Source: Neoechinorhynchus agilis (lineage: Eukaryota; Acanthocephala). Taken from it: a stretch of 64,000 nucleotides of DNA. The notes under the pieces are model-generated. The model saw nothing but the letters and a program-made list of their open reading frames with translations, had not been told where the DNA came from and ran no database searches. The translations under genes and the position numbers were made by a program. The stretch lies in assembly GCA_051530055.1 (NCBI GenBank), contig CM121343.1:4650001-4714000 (forward strand). Reading direction: 5' to 3'. Shown here piece by piece: positions 24,201 through 34,080 of the stretch (position 1 is the first letter of the stretch; the number at the start of each line of letters is the position of its first letter).

Positions 24201-24346
24201 ATTATCAGAAGCGGATTTAAAGAAAATTTAAAAAACAATACTGCACGTTTGTGATCCAGCGCAAATCGAACTTTTTCAAAATCCAATCTTTTTCGGGATA
24301 TCAGCTTCCGGCCAATATTGAAAGCTCGGAAAGTTAACCGTGTCAT
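21287..24346 (-). CDS. STARD7: START-domain lipid-transfer protein, STARD7-like
   Basis: Reconstructed minus-strand exons: 24346-23977, 23921-23764, 22856-22730, 21637-21543, 21497-21416 and, tentatively, 21372-21287, giving about 305 residues. All borders are GT-AG and phases match. The N terminus (MTRLTFRAFNIGRKL) is basic and looks like a mitochondrial leader, as in STARD7. The START domain then reads in order VIGRFEEV, QYRKSWDANAL, DIVHWICSYP joined to NPLECREYLFARR, then EDYEMELMLIP and GFIYIINYIDNAKMYVPGF. These align without gaps to the STARD7/PCTP family across several exon joins. STARD7 carries phosphatidylcholine to mitochondria. The last exon (IPSFLRL) is plausible but leaves about 16 extra residues before it. 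Introns 2 and 3 contain large inverted repeats. STARD2 or STARD10 are less likely alternatives. Confidence 0.82.
21803..21901. repeat. hairpin-forming inverted repeat in an intron of the STARD7-like gene
   Basis: Arms of about 33 bp (around gctttggccgtctta and its complement) with two mismatches enclose a loop of about 33 bases. The loop itself contains a perfect 16-bp palindrome TGCAAGTTAACTTGCA. Confidence 0.75.
22380..22543. repeat. inverted pair of a short dispersed repeat
   Basis: The left arm (22380-22432) and right arm (22491-22543) are imperfect inverse copies of one sequence with the core AAATGATTATTTATTAAAGAT. Related single copies occur near 24960-25020 and 32515-32585. All carry a GTTTAGGTCT / CACCC flank, so this is a small repeat family. 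It sits inside intron 3 of the STARD7-like gene. Confidence 0.75.
22926..23732. repeat. 320-bp gap-free inverted repeat inside an intron of the STARD7-like gene
   Basis: Arm 22926-23245 is the reverse complement of 23413-23732, both 320 bp, with no indel and no mismatch seen on reading. A 167-bp spacer separates them. The match stops abruptly at both ends. Weak coding-like minus-strand reading crosses the spacer and inner arm (KEMRVDSVITNN, LLIHKEEDLDRD), of unknown family. The structure could be a fold-back type insertion, a recent inverted duplication or an assembly artefact. Confidence 0.85.
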
Positions 24347-24352
24347 TATCAC

Positions 24353-25744
24353 TCTTAAAATGATTGGTGATTTTGAAAATTTACTTATTGTAAGAAATAG
24401 CGCTATTTTCTGAAAAGAAATATCGATAGTTTCTTATTCGGCTTTTGTGCTGGTTGGATGCTTTTTTTGCGGTATCTCATTCGGCGGTCGTTAAGAATGA
24501 AGAAAGTTTTATCCTTCATTAATTTGAATTCTGCGCAAGCTAACATTGATTAAACTTTAAAGGTCTTTTATTCCGGACTGGCTGTTTTTTCCATCGTTGC
24601 TCGGAAGATATGAAGAATGTGTAATCAGTATTCTATAATTGGTCGAAAACTGAGCAAGATTAAACCATTCGAACTTTTACCAATTCAGAAATCGCTTCCT
24701 GCCACCTTAGAGCACTCTGTGGTCTTCGATTTCATTTGATTAAATGTTGTCGCGGCGTTGAGTCTTTTTTATAAACCTGAATGTCGTTCTAACTGAATAA
24801 TTGATCGGTCCGAACGTCCTCATCGCCCATAAAGTAAATTTGTAAAAACTGCGGCGATTTATCTGGACGAAATAGCGACGATGCTGCGGTACGCCTACTC
24901 CTTCATTTTTTAATGGTGCATGGATCGATGTGAATGAATGTGGTAACGAATAAACTGACGATGAACCCGGCGGGTCTTTAATAAAATAACCTTCACCGGG
25001 CGAAGACGTCTAGGCAACACACTTCCAGGAATTGTATCGTCCTACGTTCCGTAGGAAGTTATTTGATTCTGGAGCACTTGCAGGCATGAGTCCATTAAGT
25101 TCCCGTGGTCGCGTGCAATTTCTAATGGTCAGAATTCCACGAGCTTCGATGAAATGGATTTTGTTCAAGCACAATCGAACTTAAAGGATAAAATTATTAA
25201 ACAAGAAACGGTAAAACATAAATTGTAGCAATGAAGTGGGCACTTGTTGAAAATAATTATCATTACGTCATATTAAGTTTGAAATACTTAAACAGATTTT
25301 TCAGAAATCTTAGGGAGTTTTTAACTGTATTTAATCTTTAGGTTTCAAATACCGTTAATCCTAAAGAAAGACCAAGAGTGTTGCCCAGTATTTTTTAGCG
25401 TTTTATGGTTATAAATTGTGGACATCGTAGGCCATTTACATAGTCTTGCGAGTATAATTCTTAAGTATTGTCCATTCCGTTTGGTACCGGCATTGCCATT
25501 GAGAAATGAGATGGCAAGGGAAACGAAAATGCTCAAATGGATTAGCTTATGTGATGAGCTTGTTTCCCAAATCCTTGAACACTTAAATTTTTCAAAGGGA
25601 TCTTTATTCGATTTTAAGTTATCGATACATCGTTTATCAGTTGTTGGTTGTCATTTGGATCAAAATTTGGCAAAAATTTTACAGTCGGATGCCCTTCCTG
25701 ACGCCAACTCTCCTCCTCTTTCAGCCGGGCTGGGGACCGTCATT
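24353..25744. other. intergenic region upstream of the STARD7-like gene
   Basis: Contains a copy of the short dispersed repeat near 24960-25020 (gggcgaagacgtctaggcaac region). A plus-strand frame at 25418-25753 has no recognisable domain. No gene is supported. Confidence 0.4.
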
Positions 25745-26840
25745 GGTATATGAAAGGCTTCTAAACAGTAGACTGAGAGAAGAGATCCGCATCGAAGAAC
25801 ATTAAGGAGGTTTTATGCCAGGGCGGAGCACAATAGAAGCGAGCTTTCTAATCAGACAATTGTACGAGAGATACAATAAAAAACAGAAGCCGCTACACAG
25901 TGCATTAAGAAGAACTGTCCCGAAAAATACATAAGAGTAATCCAGATCATGTACGAAGGACCCTGCACTTGTATCAGATGCAGTGTGAGAGAGGCAAACT
26001 ATTTTGTGGTTGCAGTTGGATTGCATCCGGGATCAGCTCTCAGTCCGTCCTAAGTCGCCCGGAAGCCTCCATGGACATTATTGTTCGCGGATGACTTGAT
26101 TGTGGCAGCTAAAACATGTGAAGAGGCTCAGTGAAGTCTGGAAGGGTGGCGTGAGGCATTGGAAGCCAACGGTCTTAAGGTAAACAGATTGAAGACGATA
26201 TACATGGGACCGGGAGCGCTAAAGTTAGAAGGTGTGGATTTGACGATGAGAGGAACAGTGAAATATCTAGGCAGCGAAGTAAATATGACAAATTCCCTCG
26301 AACCCGAAATAGCTGCTCGTATACAATGCGTGCGGCTCAACTGGAGGAAGATGTCTAGTGTACTATCGGACAAAGGGATCTCACCAAAACTGAAAGGGTG
26401 GGTGTTCGAGACCGTAGTACGACCAGCCATTTTATATGGCGCAAACTTGGACGACCAAGCAAAACGACCTCAGAAGATTAGAAACGAACGAGATGAGGAT
26501 GCTGAGATGGGTAGCAGGGTACACTCTCAAGGATAAGAAAAGAAATGTAGACATCAGGGAACTGTTCGGCACTTGCCGTTGTTCAGAGTTGATCGTCCAA
26601 AGAAGGTTGCGCTAACACGATAAAGTTTCGAAGTGCGAAGCAGATCACATACTGCGCAGCACGGAGAGATTGGAAATAACGGAAATCGCCGACGAGGAAG
26701 GCGGAGGAAACGATGGGTGAATTGCATCAGACAGGATAAATTGGTTGTCGAGGGAACCGCAACTTCGAGAGAGAGAAAAATGCGTGAGTGAGAAGAAGAC
26801 ACGTCGTTTATCGAAGAATTTTTTAGACTCAATAGATTTT
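25745..26840 (+). pseudogene. decayed RTE-like non-LTR reverse transcriptase fragment
   Basis: Read through several frame changes and stops, the plus strand gives YERLLNSRLREEI, FMPGRSTIEASFLIRQLYERY, VIQIMYEGP, GLHPGSALSPS, LFADDLIVAAKTCEEA and LEGWREALEANGLKVN. Further on come KYLGSEV, KLKGWVFETVVRPAILYG and NEMRMLRWVAGYTLKDKKRN. This is the motif order of RTE-type reverse transcriptases, with FADD as the catalytic motif. An internal segment between KQKPLH and ALRR is deleted. With multiple frameshifts it is clearly dead. Confidence 0.85.
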
Positions 26841-27039
26841 ATATTACATAACTTTCGACAAAATTTCAAAGTTTGTTCTCGTCAAAATAAATCGAGCTCT
26901 TTGTCATTACCTGGTTTCTGGTAATTTTAAAATTAATGTTACATTTGCCAGTGAAAATCAAAATATTAGTCACGATACCTCTTCATAAAATATAATAATT
27001 CAATTGGTCCAAAGTTAAAAACCACAACTAGCAGAGCTT

Positions 27040-27395
27040 GTACATTCCGTAGTTGTGCTGAGGTGGTCAAGTTGACTAAATCTCCTGATCATAGTTTGTT
27101 GGGTCAACGGGTTTGAATCCGTTACTGCTAATGACACACACAACCAAAGGGAACGAAATACCTCGATGAAGGGAAGAGGAAATTCACTGATGAGCCCCGC
27201 CTCCCCGGGTGGTATCTGAGAATCCGGAGGGATGTACAAACTTATAACCGTACGGTCTTGGGGCATTGAGCGCAGACCAGCGCTTCCCAGACCGAAATCG
27301 GTGGACTGTGTGCCCAAAGGAGGAAAATTGTCATCCGTGAAAAAGGCCACACATAGACACTGAATAAAAGTTACCGGCTGGCCAGACTTCAAAAG
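27040..27395 (+). repeat. tRNA-derived SINE-like repeat
   Basis: The head at about 27057-27125 has a near-consensus A box (TGGTCAAGTTGA) and B box (GGTTTGAATCC) flanked by a pairing AACGG/CCGTT T stem. The body (CCTCCCCGGGTGG, ACAAACTTATAACCG, AGGAGGAAAATTGT, AAAAAGGCCACA) is shared in diverged form with 55440-55660. This pattern fits a tRNA-headed SINE with at least two copies in the window. Confidence 0.6.
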
Positions 27396-27997
27396 ATCAA
27401 AAATAATAGTGATTTGGGGAATTTGTCGGTATAATCATGCGCACAGGTAAATCCTTTCATCAAATAAATTCCGAATTCTCGAAATTTTTATTGTTTGGCT
27501 GAGCAAAAAGATGACCTTGAAAATTAGTCATTCCTACCGGTTGTGCGGATAATGAAAATTGTTCAATTTAGTAGATTCCTTTCAGCGATCCATGGAATAG
27601 TATCCGAATACTCGTTGGGTTTCACGGGCACAATATGCGACGGAATCAATTACAGGTATATTTTTCAATGTTTATAAAATACTAGAAGCCTCGTTTATAT
27701 GATAACAGAATCATAATACTTGTGAACGCTATAGATTGAACGATTGGTGGCACCTTCTTCGCCTGGAAACGAGACAGTGCGCGATTAGACTTATCGACTA
27801 AACTTAAATGCGCTTACTAAACTCTCTGAAATAGCAGAATGAAAGATTGGACGTGGAGAATACAAAACAACTTGCAAGCCTAAGTCCCGCCTAGGAATGT
27901 CTGTATTCAAATTCCAATTATAGCACAGTCCTACAATTAGACCTAGAATTCATTTGTGGTAAAATAATTACTCTTATTATTTGATCAAATATAGATC
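27396..27997. other. intergenic spacer downstream of the SAM-domain gene
   Basis: AT-rich sequence without recognised genes. It is the 3' flank of the minus-strand SAM-domain gene; several AATAAA/ATTTATT-type signals could serve its polyadenylation. Confidence 0.4.
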
Positions 27998-29866
27998 TTA
28001 AACCCCATTGCCGTTGTTATAGGCGATCATCGCATCTAGATCTCTTTTGATGCTATCAATTATAATATCGATATTATTGATTGAGCTATCAATGGTCGGC
28101 TGAAATTCTAATTGCGTGTTCCCATTAGGTGATGCGTTTACATCCTCATAACTTAAACCTGAGTTCCATGATTGTAGGTTCAAACGCCGTTGATTTTTAA
28201 GCACCGGGCATCCACGTCGCCTCAGTTGTTTTAATAGCGATGTGAAAATTACTTGATGTCCCAATTTTGTAATGCCGATGTCGTCCATATCTTCCTCCGA
28301 TATCGTTAAGAGATCATTAACTGATCTGTATCCTTGTTCGACGAGGGTATCATGATACAGTGAAAGATTCACGTGATCAAGCAACTGCCTGATGCGCTTA
28401 GTTAAAGAAATAGTGAACATTCCAAAAAGAAATTTGGCATACCCGCGTGTGAGGTAGAGATTGAAAAAATGATCCTCTATTGAGTCCTAAAATCGCATTC
28501 CGAAGAATTCGGCGATGAATAGGATTTGTGATTCCGATCGCAATCATGTGCTTAAATGATGCAAATCAACTAGAGATTAGTAGCTGTTTGAACAATTACG
28601 TAAAATAAAAATGGGTGACACTAGAGGATACAACTAGATACACTTAAAATATGAAATATTTCCCTAATTAGTGTTTTTAAACCCACATCTTATCCGAACA
28701 TGATGATTTAACCCAAATAATGCTCGCATTTTCCACTGAGTTCATCAAAGGTATTTTTGGTTTGTTTCTATGTGTATTTGTTAAAGAAATCGAAGAAGTT
28801 TCGGGTTAATACATTAATTTATTAGCATAATTTTTTAGCATAAACATGTATATTTTTGTGATTTTAGGCTATAAAAATGATGATTGATTTGTAACGAACA
28901 CTTGATGCCGTTTTCCGTACATAAATTAGCATTATGCTTAATTTTAACTACAGACAACGTCTTTTAAAGAATTCTGCAATTATATGCAATCATGTGGGAA
29001 TTTGTGCTCGAAAATCGTAACTAACGACAAAAAGTGCTCAGACTCTACCTTTTTCGAACAACGTGTCCTCATTTCGTGCTTAGAGCTACTGAGTTCAAGG
29101 TCGATGAGTTTTTATCCCGAAGTGCGAATAAATTGACTTTCGGCAGAGCATACTTTAAGTTGTTCAAAAAAAACGCAGCTTTGCAACTTACTTGAGGTGT
29201 TAAAGTATGCACGAGGTTCATATCGATGCCATGTTCAATGAAAACATCGATGTACTCATTGAGTTGACAGCTAGATAGGAAGTCTTGGATGGTAAACCGG
29301 TTCAGATTAAAGGTCTGAAACATATTGGGATCGTTGCTAGATGACATTCCAGATTCGGAATTCGTGAGCGAAGTTGATGTGGACAAACCACCTGAATCCA
29401 TTCCGGCGTACCGCCCTTCGTTTAGCGGTTTTACATCAAGGTATTGGTAGTTCATGTTCGAAATGCTCCCAACGCTGCTGGCGACAGGAACCAAAATATC
29501 ACGATTTGAAGTTGAAAGTACATATTGAATAAATCCACGTTCATCAGGACGACGACTGATCATCGTATTCAGAGCAAATTCATTCGACGTGTTGGTCACA
29601 GGAAATGAAGTCGATCTGCAGTCCGCATTGGTAATAAGACTGAACCTTCGTTTATAGAAGGGCAAAACGTCAGAACGGCAATTCACTGGTTTTTTTTGAT
29701 TATTGCGCAGTTTGTTCGTTAAGTTCACGAATTCCTGATTAGGACACAGTAAAGCAGTCTTATTTTTTGAATCCTTTCGATATCTGGTTAGAAAATCTGT
29801 GAAGATCTGAACACTTGTCCAAATTGATCCTGGAAATCTTTTGCGTGATTTTTCCGCTGACAACAT
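27998..29866 (-). CDS. two-SAM-domain protein, family not identified
   Basis: Minus-strand exon 1 runs from ATG 29866 to 29192 (225 codons) and ends at CAA|gtaagt. The last recognisable exon covers about 28397-27998. Exon 1 has a polar Ser-rich N-terminal region and then the first half of a SAM domain (FTIQDFLSSCQLNEYIDVFIEHGIDMNLVHTL). The final exon has a complete SAM domain (LLDHVNLSLYHDTLVEQGY, TISEEDMDDIGITKLGHQ, FTSLLKQLRRRG) and a short acidic tail. The second half of SAM 1 must lie in one or more small exons between 28430 and 29190 that I could not place. SAM pairs occur in ANKS, CASKIN, SARM and related scaffolds; no ankyrin or TIR domain is visible, so I leave it unnamed. Confidence 0.65.
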
Positions 29867-30099
29867 TCCAACAATACACCAGTTTATATGATATCGGTTT
29901 TTCGTTTATACGTATTTGATCGATTATAACACAAATTGTGTGTAGGTTATTAATATGAAGAAATATAGAGTTCGATGAGTTGAAAGTCTAAAGAAAAAAT
30001 TCACATTTTCGCAAGCTCGGTTGTATACTGCAAATAATTCCATAATACCAGAGACAACGATATGTAATGCGTTTTACAAATGATACAACGGACTCTGTA

Positions 30100-32100
30100 G
30101 ATGTGAATGATATTCTCAGGGCATCGCAACTAGAAATGCAGGAAACGTTTTAATGACCATTGAAGATTTACATTTCTAAACCACGAAGTCTCAAAAAATC
30201 GGATAAAGATTAAAAAGTGGTTCAGATCCGAAAAAAGACGCTATTATTTTGCTTTTCGAAAAAAAACGGTTGAAATTCTTGTGATGTTTCCAAGGCACAT
30301 AGACTAAACATGACACGAAGCGTCTTATGGACCATTGAAGATTTACATTTCTAAACCACGAAGTCTCAAACGATCGGATAAAGATACAAAAATAGTTTAG
30401 ATCCGAAAAAAGCGGTTATTATTTTGTTTTTCGCAAAATAAAACGGTTGAAATTCTTGTGATATTCTCAAGGCACAGACTAAACGTGACAGGAAGCGTCT
30501 TATGGACCATTGAAGATTTACATTTCTAAACCACGAAGTCTCAAAGCATCGGATAAGGATACAAAAAGAGTTTAGATCCGGAAAAAGCGGTTATTATTTT
30601 GTTTATCGCAAAATAAAACGGTTGAAATTCTTGTGATATTCTCAAGGCACATAGACTAAACATGACAGGAAACGTCTTATGGACCATTGAAGATTTACAT
30701 TTCTAAACCACGAAGTCTCAAACGATCGGATAAAGAAACAAAAATAGTTTAGATCCGAAAAAAGCGGTTATTATTTTGTTTTTCGCAAGATAAAACGGTT
30801 GAAATTCTTGTGATATTCTCAAGGCACAGACTAAACGTGACAGGAAGCGTCTTATGGACCATTGAAGATTTACATTTCTAAACCACGAAGTCTCAAAGCA
30901 TCGGATAAGGATACAAAAAGAGTTTAGATCCGGAAAAAACGGTTATTATTTTGTTTATCGCAAAATAAAACGGTTGAAATTCTTGTGATATTCTCAAGGC
31001 ACAGACTAAACGTGACAGGAAACGTCTTATGGACCATTGAAGATTTACATTTCTAAACCACGAAGTCTCAAACGATCGGATAAAGATACAAAAATAGTTT
31101 AGATCCGGAAAAAACGGCTATTATTTGGTTTTTCGAAAAATAAAACGGTTGAAATTGTTGTAATATTCTCAAGGCACAGAATGAACATGACATGAAACGT
31201 TTTATGGACAATTGAAGATTTACATTTCTAAACCACGAAGTCTCAAAGCATCGGATAAAGATACAAAAATAGTTTAGATCCGAAAAAAGCGGTTATTATT
31301 TTGTTTATCGCAAAATAAAACGGTTGAAATTCTTGTGATATTCTCAAGACACATAGAATAAACATGACAGGAAGCGTCTTATGGACCATTGAAGATTTAC
31401 ATTTCTAAGCCCCGTAGTCTCAAACGATCGGATAAGGATACAAAAAGAGTTTAGATCCGAAAAAAGTTATTATTTTGTTTTTCGCAAGATAAAACGGTTG
31501 AAATTCTTGTGATATTCCCAAGGCACAGACTAAACGTGACCGGAAACGTCTTATGGACCATTGAAGATTTACATTTCTAAACCACGAAGTCTCAAAGCAT
31601 CGGATAAGGATAAAAAATAGTTTAGATCCGGAAAAAAGCGGTTATTATTTTGTTTATCGCAAAATAAAACGGTTGAAATTCTTGTGATATTCCCAAGGCA
31701 CAGACTAAACGTGACCGGAAACGTCTTATGGACCATCGAAGATTTACATTTCTAAACCACGAAGTCTCAAAGCATCGGATAAAGATACAAAAATAGTTTA
31801 GATCCGGAAAAAACGGCTATTATTTGGTTTTTCGAAAAATAAAACGGTTGAAATTGTTGTGATATTCTCAAGGCACATAGACTAAACATGACAGGAAGCG
31901 TCTTATGGACCATTGAAGATTTGCATTTCTAAACCACGAAGTCTCAAAGCATCGGATAAGGATACAAAAAGAGTTTAGATCCGGAAAAAACGGTTATTAT
32001 TTTGTTTTTCGCAAAATAAGACGGTAGTCCTGATATTCAAAGGCACAAAAACAAAACATTTCAAGAAACGGTTTCTGGACCATTGAAGATTTATATTTTT
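30100..32100. repeat. ~175-bp satellite array, about 11-12 units
   Basis: The landmark ACCATTGAAG (variants ACAATTGAAG, ACCATCGAAG) occurs at 30156, 30331, 30506, 30683, 30858, 31033, 31208, 31385, 31557, 31732, 31909 and 32079, a spacing of 170-177 bp. Each unit contains the blocks catttctaaaccacgaagtc and aaaacggttgaaatt. Alternate units share variants such as 'gcatcggataagg' versus 'gatcggataaag', so a dimer-like order is present in part. The first and last units are more diverged, as usual for array edges. Confidence 0.93.
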
Positions 32101-34080
32101 TGATGCGTTGTATAGTCGAAAAAGACAAGAATTTCTATGAGATCCGAACAGGGTACTATGTTCGGCAATCAAAACGGTTCGATTGTTGCAATTCACTATG
32201 CGTGTTGATGATCTTTGACCCAGAATGGTGTTATAAACATTTCTGTTGCTTACATCCTCATTGTCGATTTCGTCTTCTCTGCGACACATACATTTAGGTA
32301 ACGGATGGCATATGGCGGTTCCATTTAGCTGGTCTATTGGCAGCTAGCTTACTGTGCCATATCTACTTTAGAATATTTCATGACTCCATTGAATTTTTAA
32401 TATTCCCGATTTGCACTTAATGCGAAGGTTTTTCTCAGAGCTGAAGAAATGACCATCTTTAAAGAATTTTTATTACATTTGCTCGCGTGTTCTTAGGAAT
32501 TTTATAGATATATCATTATTGTTTAGGTCTACACCCTTTAAATGATTATTTTTTAAAGACGTTTCGAACCTCGTCGGGTAAAACAATAATATCTATTTGA
32601 AGATTGGATGGTTTATATGGGTTGTTTTCCGACGACAAGATTAAAATGATTTTATTTTAAAATCCGATATTTCGGCACAATCTTGTACGCCTTTATCAAG
32701 GTTGTTTTTTACTCGTATTTTTCTCGGAAAACAACCTTGATAAAGACGTACAAGATTGTGCCGAAATATCGGATTTTAAAATAAAATCATTTCAATTTCT
32801 CCACCATAAAACGACGAACAATAATTTCGTCATAGTAGTTCAATTTTTTATTGCCCAAACGTTATATTTGTTATGCTTACAGCGGCTTTCGATTTTCATA
32901 TTTAAGTGTAAAACTTAAATTGCTCAACAAATATTAACATGCTTTGTTTCAATAATCGAGAGGTGATGAAAAACAATGATGAAGCCTTTATTGTTTCGCC
33001 ATTAGCGATCAAAATAAATTCGATTAATCGTACTGTTGTATTATCATAAATCTTTAAAGACAATGAAGATGTTTTTTCAAGGTTGTCATTAATAATCTAT
33101 TCGTTCTGTCTTATTTAATGTTGCACAATGCCAATATATTTTTTATAAAAGCGCAATTTAACTAATATGCGTTCCTACAATTTTGCTGATAGTCTCAGAT
33201 ATCATTTTTCGGGCCGTACAAAATTACTCTTCGCGGGTATTAAGGTCTTCTTTAAATCGGCGTTAAGGCTCTAACAACACATTATTGTCATTTTATAGTA
33301 TCCAATGAAGCTTACCTTAACAGATATAATACCACCTAATTTGGTTGCATTGAAACTTTTCAAGAAGAAATGAGCAGTTCAATAATAACAATAGATAAAA
33401 ATAATGTTTTATTGTGATTCGCAGTGAGTTAGTTCTTAAGACCAAATTAAAAATGTTATTGAGGCATAAATGAAATTAAATAAAGATCGAATGTGATTTA
33501 AAGTCGTCGCGATGACAATTAAATTTTCACTTTTATTAAAGATACCCAGCTTTGCATATAGAATGAACCTTAAAACTCGAGAAATTTCGTCTGCAAAACA
33601 ATATAGAAATATTTACATCCATTCAGATAGAGACCATGCAATTCCAATCTAGGTGGAACTTTCACAACCGCCCATTGGTTAAAATTTTATTTTAAAGTCT
33701 CGCGACTCATGTGGCATTTCTTGAAACGCTTTCGAATCCCAGCGCACAAGTAACAAGTTTTACAAAATACAAGAAACGCACTCACAGTTATGAACATCTT
33801 AGGCATATGCACGATAATTAAATAGCGCAACCATGCATTTGTTTCTAAAACGCTCATGTTACTGGTGCGAAGGTCACTACGGGAAAGCCGTATTGACCCA
33901 CAAACGAGCAGTTGTCACCAAATGCTTCCTGATTATTATCTCTTTGATCCATAACAAAACTGTCCTCATCAGTTTCCTCTACATGTCTAAAATGTACGAT
34001 CCTAGATCCAAGACTATGTGCCTTCAGCATTGAGCCAGCAGATCTACACGAATGTAAAGGGTTTAAACCCTGTGAAATAT
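32101..34080. other. AT-rich intergenic region with repeat fragments
   Basis: Contains a copy of the short dispersed repeat at about 32515-32585 and a Penelope-derived palindrome at 32640-32796. The rest is AT-rich with no gene recognised. The 3' end abuts the stop codon of the Neuroglian-like gene. Confidence 0.45.
32640..32796. repeat. 69-bp palindrome built from Penelope-like sequence
   Basis: Arms 32640-32708 and 32728-32796 are inverse copies (about two mismatches) around a 19-base spacer. The arm sequence (atgattttatttt...ccgatatttcgg, cacaatcttgtacg, ctttatcaagg) is the same as part of the Penelope-like fragments near 11938-12002 and 18082-18146. It is therefore an inverted pair of element ends. 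Confidence 0.85.

Noticed and set aside
30156-32080. Regularly spaced repeats considered as a CRISPR array
   Set aside because: The whole ~175-bp unit repeats with no unique spacers, no cas genes are present, and the DNA is eukaryotic; it is a satellite.
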